This document shows, in pieces, positions 23,001 to 38,400 of a stretch of DNA of 64,000 nucleotides; position 1 is the first letter of the stretch, and every line of letters starts with the position of its first letter. The position numbers and the translations under genes are program-made. Source of the DNA: Labia minor (taxonomy: Eukaryota; Arthropoda; Insecta; Dermaptera; Spongiphoridae). The notes under the pieces were generated by a model. That model was not told the origin of the DNA and searched no databases. It saw nothing but the letters and a program-made list of their open reading frames with translations. The stretch spans positions 11,812,910 through 11,876,909 of the forward strand of contig OY720350.1 of assembly GCA_963082975.1 (NCBI GenBank), written 5' to 3'.

Positions 23001-24049
23001 ATTCATATTTCTAATTAAAAATTATTTTTTTATGCCGAAAACCTAGGGTCATCCTACGATGACCTTTCATAATATTTTCGGTAAAATTAAAAAATGAAAT
23101 TTTTAAAAATAAATAATAAATTCGTTCATTTAACATCATAAAAATATTAAAAAAATATATTATTGATATTTCTGATGAATAATTATTTTTTATGCCGAAA
23201 ATCTAGGGTCATCCTACGATGACCTTTCATAATTTTTTCTGTAAAATTAAAAAATGAAATGTTTTAAAAAAAATAATAAATTCGTTCATTTTACATCATA
23301 AAATTATTAAAAAAATATATTATTGATATTTCTGATGAATAATTATTTTTTATGCCGAAAATCTAGGGTCATCCTACGATGACCTTTCATAATTTTTTCG
23401 GTAAAATTAAAAAATGAAATGTTTTAAAAAAAATAATAAATTCGTTCATTTTACATTATAAAAATATTAAAAAAATATATTATTGATATTTCTGATGAAT
23501 AATTATTTTTTTATGCCGAAAACCTAGGGTCATCCTACGATGACCTTTCATAATTTTTACGGTAAGATTAAAAAATGAAATGTTTTAAAAAAAATAATAT
23601 TCGTTCATTTTACATCATAAAAATATTAAAAAAATATATTATTCATATTTATTACTAAAAATTATTTTTTTATGCCGAAAACCTAAGGTCATCCTACGAT
23701 GACCTTTCATAATTTTTTCGGTAAAATTAAAAAATGAAATTTTTAAAAATAAATAATAAATTCGTTCATTTTACATCATAAAAATATTAAAAAAATATAT
23801 TATTCATATTTATTACTAAAAATTATTTTTTTATGCCGAAAACCTAAGGTCATCCTACGATGACCTTTCATAATTTTTTCGGTAAAATTAAAAAATGAAA
23901 TTTTTAAAAATAAATAATAAATTCGTTCATTTTACATCATAAAAATATTAAAAAAATATATTATTGATATTTCTGATGAATAATTATTTTTTATGCCGAA
24001 AATCTAGGGTCATCCTACGATGATCTTTCATAATTTTTTCGGTAAAATT

Positions 24050-26590
24050 AAAAAATGAAATTTTTAAAAATAAATAATAAATTCGTTCATTTTACATCAT
24101 AAAAATATTAAAAAAATATATTATTCATATTTCTAATTAAAAATTATTTTTTTATGCCGAAAACTTAGGGTCATCCTACGATGACCTTTCACAATTTTTT
24201 CTGTAAAATTAAAAAATGAAATGTTTTAAAAAAAATAATAAATTCGTTCTTTTTACATCATAAAAATATTAAAAAAATATATTATTCATATTTGTAATTA
24301 AAAATTATTTTTTTATGCCGAAAACTTAGGGTCATCCTACGATGACCTTTAATAATTTTTTCTGTAAAATTAAAAAATGAAATGTTTTAAAAAAAATAAT
24401 AAATTCGTTCATTTTACATCATAAAAATATTAAAAAAATATATTATTCAAATTTCTAATTAAAAATTATTTTTTTATGCCGAAAACCTAGGGTCATCCTA
24501 CGATGACCTTTCATAATATTTTCTGTAAAATTAAAAAATGAAATGTTTTAAAAAAAATAATAAATTCGTTCATTTTACATCATAAAAATATTAAAAAAAT
24601 ATATTATTCATATTTCTGATGAATAATTATTTTTTATGCCGAAAATCTAGGGTCATCCTACGATTACCTTTCATAATTTTTTCGGTAAAATTAAAAAATG
24701 AAATGTTTTAAAAAAAATAATAAATTCGTTCATTTTACATTATAAAAATATTAAAAAAATATATTATTGATATTTCTGATGAATAATTATTTTTTTATGC
24801 CGAAAACCTAGGGTCATCCTACGATGACCTTTCATAATTTTTACGGTAAAATTAAACAATGAAATTTTTAAAAATAAATAATATATTCGTTCATTTTAAA
24901 TCATAAAAATATTAAAAAAATATATTATTCATATTTCTAATTAAAAATTATTTTTTTATGCCGAAAACCTAGGGTCATCCTACGATGACCTTTCATAATA
25001 TTTTCGGTAAAATTAAAAAATGAAATTTTTAAAAATAAATAATAAATTCGTTCATTTAACATCATAAAAATATTAAAAAAATATATTATTGATATTTCTG
25101 ATGAATAATTATTTTTTATGCCGAAAATCTAGGGTCATCCTACGATGACCTTTCATAATTTTTTCGGTAAAATTAAAAAATGAAATTTTTAAAAATAAAT
25201 AATAAATTCGTTCATTTTACATCATAAAAATATTAAAAAAATATATTATTGATATTTCTGATGAATAATTATTTTTTATGCCGAAAATCTAGGGTCATCC
25301 TACGATGATCTTTCATAATTTTTTCTGTAAAATTAAAAAATGAAATTTTTAAAAATAAATAATAAATTCGTTCATTTTACATCATAAAAATATTAAAAAA
25401 ATATATTATTCATATTTCTAATTAAAAATTATTTTTTTATGCCGAAAACTTAGGGTCATCCTACGATGACCTTTCACAATTTTTTCTGTAAAATTAAAAA
25501 ATGAAATGTTTTAAAAAAAATAATAAATTCGTTCTTTTTACATCATAAAAATATTAAAAAAATATATTATTCATATTTGTAATTAAAAATTATTTTTTTA
25601 TGCCGAAAACTTAGGGTCATCCTACGATGACCTTTAATAATTTTTTCTGTAAAATTAAAAAATGAAATGTTTTAAAAAAAATAATAAATTCGTTCATTTT
25701 ACATCATAAAAATATTAAAAAAATATATTATTCAAATTTCTAATTAAAAATTATTTTTTTATGCCGAAAACCTAGGGTCATCCTACGATGACCTTTCATA
25801 ATATTTTCTGTAAAATTAAAAAATGAAATGTTTTAAAAAAAATAATAAATTCGTTCATTTTACATCATAAAAATATTAAAAAAATATATTATTCATATTT
25901 CTGATGAATAATTATTTTTTATGCCGAAAATCTAGGGTCATCCTACGATTACCTTTCATAATTTTTTCGGTAAAATTAAAAAATGAAATGTTTTAAAAAA
26001 AATAATAAATTCGTTCATTTTACATTATAAAAATATTAAAAAAATATATTATTGATATTTCTGATGAATAATTATTTTTTTATGCCGAAAACCTAGGGTC
26101 ATCCTACGATGACCTTTCATAATTTTTACGGTAAAATTAAACAATGAAATTTTTAAAAATAAATAATATATTCGTTCATTTTAAATCATAAAAATATTAA
26201 AAAAATATATTATTCATATTTCTAATTAAAAATTATTTTTTTATGCCGAAAACCTAGGGTCATCCTACGATGACCTTTCATAATATTTTCGGTAAAATTA
26301 AAAAATGAAATTTTTAAAAATAAATAATAAATTCGTTCATTTAACATCATAAAAATATTAAAAAAATATATTATTGATATTTCTGATGAATAATTATTTT
26401 TTATGCCGAAAATCTAGGGTCATCCTACGATGACCTTTCATAATTTTTTCGGTAAAATTAAAAAATGAAATTTTTAAAAATAAATAATAAATTCGTTCAT
26501 TTTACATCATAAAAATATTAAAAAAATATATTATTGATATTTCTGATGAATAATTATTTTTTATGCCGAAAATCTAGGGTCATCCTACGA
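24050..26590. repeat. 8-monomer HOR (1,285 bp) tandem pair
   Basis: The two units are 1,285 bp apart. TTTCACAATT is at 24187 and 25472, TTTGTAATTA at 24291 and 25576, and TTAAATCAT at 24896 and 26181. Edges are approximate. The TTTCACAATT monomer family is also found at 11651, 14700, 20976 and 30773. Confidence 0.82.
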
Positions 26591-29500
26591 TGACCGTTCA
26601 TAATTTTTTCTGTAAAATTAAAAAATGAAATGTTTTAAAAAAAATAATAAATTCGTTCATTTTACATCATAAAATTATTAAAAAAATATATTATTGATAT
26701 TTCTGATGAATAATTATTTTTTATGCCGAAAATCTAGGGTCATCCTACGATGACCTTTCATAATTTTTTCGGTAAAATTAAAAAATGAAATGTTTTAAAA
26801 AAAATAATAAATTCGTTCATTTTACATTATAAAAATATTAAAAAAATATATTATTGATATTTCTGATGAATAATTATTTTTTTATGCCGAAAACCTAGGG
26901 TCATCCTACGATGACCTTTCATAATTTTTACGGTAAGATTAAAAAATGAAATGTTTTAAAAAAAATAATAAATTCGTTCATTTTACATCATAAAAATATT
27001 AAAAAAATATATTATTCATATTTATTACTAAAAATTATTTTTTTATGCCGAAAACCTAAGGTCATCCTACGATGACCTTTCATAATTTTTTCGGTAAAAT
27101 TAAAAAATGAAATTTTTAAAAATAAATAATAAATTCGTTCATTTTACATCATAAAAATATTAAAAAAATATATTATTCATATATCTAATTAAAAATTATT
27201 TTTTTATGCCGAAAACCTAGGGTCATCCTACGATGACCTTTCATAATTTTTTCTGTAAAATTAAAAAATGAAATGTTTTAAAAAAAATAATAAATTCGTT
27301 CATTTTACATCATAAAAATATTAAAAAAATATATTATTGATATTTCTGATGAATAATTATTTTTTATGCCGAAAATCTAGGGTCATCCTACGATGACCTT
27401 TCATAATTTTTTCGGTAAAATTAAAAAATGAAATTTTTAAAAATAAATAATAAATTCGTTCATTTTACATCATAAAAATATTAAAAAAATATATTATTCA
27501 TATTTCTAATTAAAAATTATTTTTTTATGCCGAAAACCTAGGGTCATCCTACGATGACCTTTCATAATTTTTACGGTAAAATTAAACAATGAAATTTTTA
27601 AAAATAAATAATATATTCGTTCATTTTACATCATAAAAATATTAAAAAAATATATTATTCATATTTCTAATTAAAAATTATTTTTTTATGCCGAAAACCT
27701 AGGGTCATCCTACGATGACCTTTCATAATATTTTGGGTAAAATTAAAAAATGAAATTTTTAAAAATAAATAATAAATTCGTTCATTTAACATCATAAAAA
27801 TATTAAAAAAATATATTATTGATATTTCTGATGAATAATTATTTTTTATGCCGAAAATCTAGGGTCATCCTACGATGACCTTTCATAATTTTTTCGGTAA
27901 AATTAAAAAATGAAATTTTTAAAAATAAATAATAAATTCGTTCATTTTACATCATAAAAATATTAAAAAAATATATTATTGATATTTCTGATGAATAATT
28001 ATTTTTTATGCCGAAAATCTAGGGTCATCCTACGATGACCTTTCATAATTTTTTCTGTAAAATTAAAAAATGAAATGTTTTAAAAAAAATAATAAATTCG
28101 TTCATTTTACATCATAAAATTATTAAAAAAATATATTATTGATATTTCTGATGAATAATTATTTTTTATGCCGAAAATCTAGGGTCATCCTACGATGACC
28201 TTTCATAATTTTTTCGGTAAAATTAAAAAATGAAATGTTTTAAAAAAAATAATAAATTCGTTCATTTTACATTATAAAAATATTAAAAAAATATATTATT
28301 GATATTTCTGATGAATAATTATTTTTTTATGCCGAAAACCTAGGGTCATCCTACGATGACCTTTCATAATTTTTACGGTAAAATTAAAAAATGAAATGTT
28401 TTAAAAAAAATAATAAATTCGTTCATTTTACATTATAAAAATATTAAAAAAATATATTATTGATATTTCTGATGAATAATTATTTTTTTATGCCGAAAAC
28501 CTAGGGTCATCCTACGATGACCTTTCATAATTTTTACGGTAAGATTAAAAAATGAAATGTTTTAAAAAAAATAATAAATTCGTTCATTTTACATCATAAA
28601 AATATTAAAAAAATATATTATTCATATTTATTACTAAAAATTATTTTTTTATGCTGAAAACCTAAGGTCATCCTACGATGACCTTTCATAATTTTTTCGG
28701 TAAAATTAAAAAATGAAATTTTTAAAAATAAATAATAAATTCGTTCATTTTACATCATAAAAATATTAAAAAAATATATTATTCATATATCTAATTAAAA
28801 ATTATTTTTTTATGCCGAAAACCTAGGGTCATCCTACGATGACCTTTCATAATTTTTTCTGTAAAATTAAAAAATGAAATGTTTTAAAAAAAATAATAAA
28901 TTCGTTCATTTTACATCATAAAAATATTAAAAAAATATATTATTCATATTTCTGATGAATAATTATTTTTTATGCCGAAAATCTAGGGTCATCCTACGAT
29001 TACCTTTCATAATTTTTTCGGTAAAATTAAAAAATGAAATGTTTTAAAAAAAATAATAAATTCGTTCATTTTACATTATAAAAATATTAAAAAAATATAT
29101 TATTGATATTTCTGATGAATAATTATTTTTTTATGCCGAAAACCTAGGGTCATCCTACGATGACCTTTCATAATTTTTACGGTAAAATTAAACAATGAAA
29201 TTTTTAAAAATAAATAATATATTCGTTCATTTTACATCATAAAAATATTAAAAAAATATATTATTCATATTTCTAATTAAAAATTATTTTTTTATGCCGA
29301 AAACCTAGGGTCATCCTACGATGACCTTTCATAATATTTTCGGTAAAATTAAAAAATGAAATTTTTAAAAATAAATAATAAATTCGTTCATTTAACATCA
29401 TAAAAATATTAAAAAAATATATTATTGATATTTCTGATGAATAATTATTTTTTATGCCGAAAATCTAGGGTCATCCTACGATGACCTTTCATAATTTTTT

Positions 29501-32340
29501 CTGTAAAATTAAAAAATGAAATGTTTTAAAAAAAATAATAAATTCGTTCATTTTACATCATAAAATTATTAAAAAAATATATTATTGATATTTCTGATGA
29601 ATAATTATTTTTTATGCCGAAAATCTAGGGTCATCCTACGATGACCTTTCATAATTTTTTCGGTAAAATTAAAAAATGAAATGTTTTAAAAAAAATAATA
29701 AATTCGTTCATTTTACATTATAAAAATATTAAAAAAATATATTATTGATATTTCTGATGAATAATTATTTTTTTATGCCGAAAACCTAGGGTCATCCTAC
29801 GATGACCTTTCATAATTTTTACGGTAAGATTAAAAAATGAAATGTTTTAAAAAAAATAATAAATTCGTTCATTTTACATCATAAAAATATTAAAAAAATA
29901 TATTATTCATATTTATTACTAAAAATTATTTTTTTATGCCGAAAACCTAAGGTCATCCTACGATGACCTTTCATAATTTTTTCGGTAAAATTAAAAAATG
30001 AAATGTTTTAAAAAAAATAATAAATTCGTTCATTTTACATTATAAAAATATTAAAAAAATATATTATTGATATTTCTGATGAATAATTATTTTTTTATGC
30101 CGAAAACCTAGGGTCATCCTACGATGACCTTTCATAATTTTTACGGTAAGATTAAAAAATGAAATGTTTTAAAAAAAATAATAAATTCGTTCATTTTACA
30201 TCATAAAAATATTAAAAAAATATATTATTCATATTTATTACTAAAAATTATTTTTTTATGCCGAAAACCTAAGGTCATCCTACGATGACCTTTCATAATT
30301 TTTTCTTTAAAATTAAAAAATGAAATTTTTAAAAATAAATAATAAATTCGTTCATTTTACATCATAAAAATATTAAAAAAATATATTATTCATATTTATT
30401 ATTAAAAATTATTTTTTTATGCCGAAAACCTAAGATCATCCTACGATGACCTTTCATAATTTTTTCGGTAAAATTAAAAAATGAAATTTTTAAAAATAAA
30501 TAATAAATTCGTTCATTTTACATCATAAAAATATTAAAAAAATATATTATTGATATTTCTGATGAATAATTATTTTTTATGCCGAAAATCTAGGGTCATC
30601 CTACGATGATCTTTCATAATTTTTTCGGTAAAATTAAAAAATGAAATTTTTAAAAATAAATAATAAATTCGTTCATTTTACATCATAAAAATATTAAAAA
30701 AATATATTATTCATATTTCTAATTAAAAATTATTTTTTTATGCCGAAAACTTAGGGTCATCCTACGATGACCTTTCACAATTTTTTCTGTAAAATTAAAA
30801 AATGAAATGTTTTAAAAAAAATAATAAATTCGTTCTTTTTACATCATAAAAATATTAAAAAAATATATTATTCATATTTCTAATTAAAAATTATTTTTTT
30901 ATGCCGAAAACCTAGGGTCATCCTACGATGACCTTTCATAATATTTTCTGTAAAATTAAAAAATGAAATGTTTTAAAAAAAATAATAAATTCGTTCATTT
31001 TACATCATAAAAATATTAAAAAAATATATTATTCATATTTCTGATGAATAATTATTTTTTATGCCGAAAATCTAGGGTCATCCTACGATTACCTTTCATA
31101 ATTTTTTCGGTAAAATTAAAAAATGAAATGTTTTAAAAAAAATAATAAATTCGTTCATTTTACATTATAAAAATATTAAAAAAATATATTATTGATATTT
31201 CTGATGAATAATTATTTTTTTATGCCGAAAACCTAGGGTCATCCTACGATGACCTTTCATAATTTTTACGGTAAAATTAAACAATGAAATTTTTAAAAAT
31301 AAATAATATATTCGTTCATTTTAAATCATAAAAATATTAAAAAAATATATTATTCATATTTCTAATTAAAAATTATTTTTTTATGCCGAAAACCTAGGGT
31401 CATCCTACGATGACCTTTCATAATATTTTCGGTAAAATTAAAAAATGAAATTTTTAAAAATAAATAATAAATTCGTTCATTTAACATCATAAAAATATTA
31501 AAAAAATATATTATTGATATTTCTGATGAATAATTATTTTTTATGCCGAAAATCTAGGGTCATCCTACGATGACCTTTCATAATTTTTTCGGTAAAATTA
31601 AAAAATGAAATTTTTAAAAATTAATAATAAATTCGTTCATTTTACATCATAAAAATATTAAAAAAATATATTATTGATATTTCTGATGAATAATTATTTT
31701 TTATGCCGAAAATCTAGGGTCATCCTACGATGACCGTTCATAATTTTTTCTGTAAAATTAAAAAATGAAATGTTTTAAAAAAAATAATAAATTCGTTCAT
31801 TTTACATCATAAAATTATTAAAAAAATATATTATTGATATTTCTGATCAATAATTATTTTTTATGCCGAAAATCTAGGGTCATCCTACGATGACCTTTCA
31901 TAATTTTTTCGGAAAATTTAAAAAATGAAATGTTTTAAAAAAAATAATAAATTCGTTCATTTTACATTATAAAAATATTAAAAAAATATATTATTGATAT
32001 TTCTGATGAATAATTATTTTTTTATGCCGAAAACCTAGGGTCATCCTACGATGACCTTTCATAATTTTTACGGTAAGATTAAAAAATGAAATGTTTTAAA
32101 AAAAATAATAAATTCGTTCATTTTACATCATAAAAATATTAAAAAAATATATTATTCATATTTATTACTAAAAATTATTTTTTTATGCCGAAAACCTAAG
32201 GTCATCCTACGATGACCTTTCATAATTTTTTCGGTAAAATTAAAAAATGAAATTTTTAAAAATAAATAATAAATTCGTTCATTTTACATCATAAAAATAT
32301 TAAAAAAATATATTATTCATATATCTAATTAAAAATATTT
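26180..32340. repeat. 32-monomer spaced repeat (offset 5,140 bp)
   Basis: TTAAATCAT (26181 and 31321) and TGACCGTTCA (26591 and 31731) recur 5,140 bp apart with matching neighbours. The upstream TTTCACAATT anchors are 5,301 bp apart, so the second copy lacks one monomer (the one with head TTTGTAATTA). Small dimer repeats around the ACGGTAAGATT body lie inside (29821 and 30142). Confidence 0.75.
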
Positions 32341-35300
32341 TTTTATGCCGAAAACCTAAGGTCATCCTACGATGACCTTTCATAATTTTTTCTGTAAAAT
32401 TAAAAAATGAAATGTTTTAAAAAAAATAATAAATTCGTTCATTTTACATCATCAAAATATTAAAAAAATATATTATTGATATTTCTGATGAATAATTATT
32501 TTTTATGCCGAAAATCTAGGGTCATCCTACGATGACCTTTCATAATTTTTTCGGTAAAATTAAAAAATGAAATTTTTAAAAATAAATAATAAATTCGTTC
32601 ATTTTACATCATAAAAATATTAAAAAAATATATTATTCATATTTCTAATTAAAAATTATTTTTTTATGCCGAAAACCTAGGGTCATCCTACGATGACCTT
32701 TCATAATTTTTACGGTAAAATTAAACAATGAAATTTTTAAAAATAAATAATATATTCGTTCATTTTACATCATAAAAATATTAAAAAAATATATTATTCA
32801 TATTTCTAATTAAAAATTATTTTTTTATGCCGAAAACCTAGGGTCATCCTACGATGACCTTTCATAATATTTTCGGTAAAATTAAAAAATGAAATTTTTA
32901 AAAATAAATAATAAATTCGTTCATTTTACATCATAAAATTATTAAAAAAATATATTATTGATATTTCTGATGAATAATTATTTTTTATGCCGAAAATCTA
33001 GGGTCATCCTACGATGACCTTTCATAATTTTTTCGGTAAAATTAAAAAATGAAATGTTTTAAAAAAAATAATAAATTCGTTCATTTTACATTATAAAAAT
33101 ATTAAAAAAATATATTATTGATATTTCTGATGAATAATTATTTTTTTATGCCGAAAACCTAGGGTCATCCTACGATGACCTTTCATAATTTTTACGGTAA
33201 AATTAAAAAATGAAATTTTTAAAAATAAATAATAAATTCGTTCATTTTACATCCTAAAAATATTAAAAAAATATATTATTCATATTTCTTAGTAAAAATT
33301 ATTTTTTTATGCCGAAAACCTAGGGTCATCCTACGATGACCTTTCATAATTTTTACGGTAAGATTAAAAAATGAAATGTTTTAAAAAAAATAATAAATTC
33401 GTTCATTTTACATCATAAAAATATTAAAAAAATATATTATTCATATTTATTACTAAAAATTATTTTTTTATGCCGAAAACCTAAGGTCATCCTACGATGA
33501 CCTTTCATAATTTTTTCGGTAAAATTAAAAAATGAAATTTTTAAAAATAAATAATAAATTCGTTCATTTTACATCATAAAAATATTAAAAAAATATATTA
33601 TTCATATATCTAATTAAAAATTATTTTTTTATGCCGAAAACCTAGGGTCATCCTACGATGACCTTTCATAATTTTTTCTGTAAAATTAAAAAATGAAATG
33701 TTTTAAAAAAAATAATAAATTCGTTCATTTTACATCATAAAAATATTAAAAAAATATATTATTGATATTTCTGATGAATAATTATTTTTTATGCCGAAAA
33801 TCTAGGGTCATCCTACGATGACCTTTCATAATTTTTTCGGTAAAATTAAAAAATGAAATTTTTAAAAATAAATAATAAATTCGTTAATTTAACATCATAA
33901 AAATATTAAAAAAATATATTATTCATATTTCTAATTAAAAATTATTTTTTTATGCCGAAAACCTAGGGTCATCCTACGATGACCTTTCCTAATTTTTTCT
34001 GTAAAATTAAAAAATGAAATGTTTTAAAAAAAATAATAAATTCGTTCTTTTTACATCATAAAAATATTAAGAAAATATATTATTGATATTTCTGATGAAT
34101 AATTATTTTTTAATGCCGAAAATCTAGGGTCATCCTACGATGACCTTTCATAATATTTTCGGTAAAATTAAAAAATGAAATGTTTTAAAAAAAATAATAA
34201 ATTCGTTCATTTTACATTATAAAAATATTAAAAAAATATATTATTGATATTTCTGATGAATAATTATTTTTTTATGCCGAAAACCTAGGGTCATCCTACG
34301 ATGACCTTTCATAATTTTTACGGTAAAATTAAACAATGTAATTTTTAAAAATAAATAATATATTCGTTCATTTTACATCATAAAAATATTAAAAAAATAT
34401 ATTATTCATATTTCTAATTAAAAATTATTTTTTTATGCCGAAAACCTAGGGTCATCCTACGATGACCTTTCATAATTTTTTCTGTAAAATTAAAAAATGA
34501 AATGTTTTAAAAAAAATAATAAATTCGTTCATTTTACATCATAAAAATATTAAAAAAATATATTATTCATATATCTAATTAAAAATTATTTTTTTATGCC
34601 GAAAACCTAGGGTCATCCTACGATGACCTTTCATAATTTTTTCTGTAAAATTAAAAAATGAAATGTTTTAAAAATAAATAATAAATTCGTTCATTTTACA
34701 TCATAAAAATATTAAAAAAATATATTATTCATATTTCTAGTTAAAAATTATTTTTTTATGCCGAAAACCTAGGGTCATCCTACGATGACCTTTCATAATT
34801 TTTTCTGTAAAATTAAAAAATGAAATGTTTTAAAAAAAATAATAAATTCGTTCATTTTACATCATAAAAATATTAAAAAAATATATTATTGATATTTCTG
34901 ATGAATAATTATTTTTTATGCCGAAAATCTAGGGTCATCCTACGATGACCTTTCATAATTTTTTCGGTAAAATTAAAAAATGAAATTTTTAAAAATAAAT
35001 AATAAATTCGTTCATTTTACATCATAAAAATATTAAAAAAATATATTATTCATATTTCTAATTAAAAATTATTTTTTTATGCCGAAAACCTAGGGTCATC
35101 CTACGATGACCTTTCATAATTTTTACGGTAAAATTAAACAATGAAATTTTTAAAAATAAATAATATATTCGTTCATTTTACATCATAAAAATATTAAAAA
35201 AATATATTATTCATATTTCTAATTAAAAATTATTTTTTTATGCCGAAAACCTAGGGTCATCCTACGATGACCTTTCATAATATTTTCGGTAAAATTAAAA

Positions 35301-35420
35301 AATGAAATTTTTAAAAATAAATAATAATTTCGTTCATTTAACATCATAAAAATATTAAAAAAATATATTATTGATATTTCTGATGAATAATTATTTTTTA
35401 TGCCGAAAATCTAGGGTCAT

Positions 35421-38400
35421 TCTACGATGACCTTTCATAATTTTTTCGGTAAAATTAAAAAATGAAATTTTTAAAAATAAATAATAAATTCGTTCATTTT
35501 ACATCATAAAAATATTAAAAAAATATATTATTGATATTTCTGATGAATAATTATTTTTTATGCCGAAAATCTAGGGTCATCCTACGATGACCTTTCATAA
35601 TTTTTTCTGTAAAATTAAAAAATGAAATGTTTTAAAAAAAATAATAAATTCGTTCATTTTACATCATAAAAATATTAAAAAAATATATTATTGATATTTC
35701 TGATGAATAATTATTTTTTATGCCGAAAATCTAGGGTCATCCTACGATGACCTTTCATAATTTTTTCTGTAAAATTAAAAAATGAAATGTTTTAAAAAAA
35801 ATAATAAATTCGTTCATTTTACATCATAAAATTATTAAAAAAATATATTATTGATATTTCTGATGAATAATTATTTTTTATGCCGAAAATCTAGGGTCAT
35901 CCTACGATGACCTTTCATAATTTTTTCGGTAAAATTAAAAAATGAAATGTTTTAAAAAAAATAATAAATTCGTTCATTTTACATTATAAAAATATTAAAA
36001 AAATATATTATTGATATTTCTGATGAATAATTATTTTTTTATGCCGAAAACCTAGGGTCATCCTACGATGACCTTTCATAATTTTTACGGTAAAATTAAA
36101 AAATGAAATTTTTAAAAATAAATAATAAATTCGTTCATTTTACATCCTAAAAATATTAAAAAAATACATTATTCATATTTCTTAGTAAAAATTATTTTTT
36201 TATGCCGAAAACCTAGGGTCATCCTACGATGACCTTTCATAATTTTTAAGTTAAGATTAAAAAATGAAATGTTTTAAAAAAAATAATAAATTCGTTCATT
36301 TTACATCATAAAAATATTAAAAAAATATATTATTCATATTTATTACTAAAAATTATTTTTTTATGCCGAAAACCTAAGGTCATCCTACGATGACCTTTCA
36401 TAATTTTTTCGGTAAAATTAAAAAATGAAATTTTTAAAAATAAATAATAAATTCGTTCATTTTACATCATAAAAATATTAAAAAAATATATTATTCATAT
36501 ATCTAATTAAAAATTATTTTTTTATGCCGAAAACCTAGGGTCATCCTACGATGACCTTTCATAATTTTTTCTGTAAAATTAAAAAATGAAATGTTTTAAA
36601 AAATATAATAAATTCGTTCATTTTACATCATAAAAATATTAAAAAAATATATTATTGATATTTCTGATGAATAATTATTTTTTATGCCGAAAATCTAGGG
36701 TCATCCTACGATGACCTTTCATAATTTTTTCGGTAAAATTAAAAAATGAAATTTTTAAAAATAAATAATAAATTCGTTCATTTTACATCATAAAAATATT
36801 AAAAAAATATATTATTCATATTTCTAATTAAAAATTATTTTTTTATGCCGAAAACCTAGGGTCATCCTACGATGACCTTTCATAATTTTTTCTGTAAAAT
36901 TAAAAAATGAAATGTTTTAAAAAAAATAATAAATTCGTTCTTTTTACATCATAAAAATATTAAGAAAATATATTATTGATATTTCTGATGAATAATTATT
37001 TTTTAATGCCGAAAATCTAGGGTCATCCTACGATGACCTTTCATAATATTTTCGGTAAAATTAAAAAATGAAATGTTTTAAAAAAAATAATAAATTCGTT
37101 CATTTTACATTATAAAAATATTAAAAAAATATATTATTGATATTTCTGATGAATAATTATTTTTTTATGCCGAAAACCTAGGGTCATCCTACGATGACCT
37201 TTCATAATTTTTACGGTAAAATTAAACAATGTAATTTTTAAAAATAAATAATATATTCGTTCATTTTACATCATAAAAATATTAAAAAAATATATTATTC
37301 ATATTTATTACTAAAAATTATTTTTTTATGCCGAAAACCTAAGGTCATCCTACTATGACCTTTCATAATATTTTCGGTAAAATTAAAAAATGAAATTTTT
37401 AAAAATAAATAATAAATTCGTTCATTTTACATCATAAAAATATTAAAAAAATATATTATTCATATATCTAATTAAAAATTATTTTTTTATGCCGAAAACC
37501 TAGGGTCATCCTACGATGACCTTTCATAATTTTTTCTGTAAAATTAAAAAATGAAATGTTTTAAAAATAAATAATAAATTCGTTCATTTTACATCATAAA
37601 AATATTAAAAAAATATATTATTCATATTTCTAGTTAAAAATTATTTTTTTATGCCGAAAACCTAGGGTCATCCTACGATGACCTTTCATAATTTTTTCTG
37701 TAAAATTAAAAAATGAAATGTTTTAAAAAAAATAATAAATTCGTTCATTTTACATCATAAAAATATTAAAAAAATATATTATTGATATTTCTGATGAATA
37801 ATTATTTTTTATGCCGAAAATCTAGGGTCATTCTACGATGACCTTTCATAATTTTTTCGGTAAAATTAAAAAATGAAATTTTTAAAAATAAATAATAAAT
37901 TCGTTCATTTTACATCATAAAAATATTAAAAAAATATATTATTGATATTTCTGATGAATAATTATTTTTTATGCCGAAAATCTAGGGTCATCCTACGATG
38001 ACCTTTCATAATTTTTTCTGTAAAATTAAAAAATGAAATGTTTTAAAAAAAATAATAAATTCGTTCATTTTACATCATAAAAATATTAAAAAAATATATT
38101 ATTGATATTTCTGATGAATAATTATTTTTTATGCCGAAAATCTAGGGTCATCCTACGATGACCTTTCATAATTTTTTCTGTAAAATTAAAAAATGAAATG
38201 TTTTAAAAAAAATAATAAATTCGTTCATTTTACATCATAAAATTATTAAAAAAATATATTATTGATATTTCTGATGAATAATTATTTTTTATGCCGAAAA
38301 TCTAGGGTCATCCTACGATGACCTTTCATAATTTTTTCGGTAAAATTAAAAAATGAAATGTTTTAAAAAAAATAATAAATTCGTTCATTTTACATTATAA

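Larger units (their letters stand above)
18555..23425. repeat. Large segmental duplication, copy 2 (holds element copy 3)
   Basis: Partner of 9230-14100. Differences include one inserted C just upstream of the element (TTTTTTCCTGTAAAATT near 19368), a tail one A shorter, CCTGCGATG (near 20482) and GGCCATCC (near 21921). Near 22511 this copy keeps ATTATTCATATATC where the partner has ATTATTAATATATC. Confidence 0.85.
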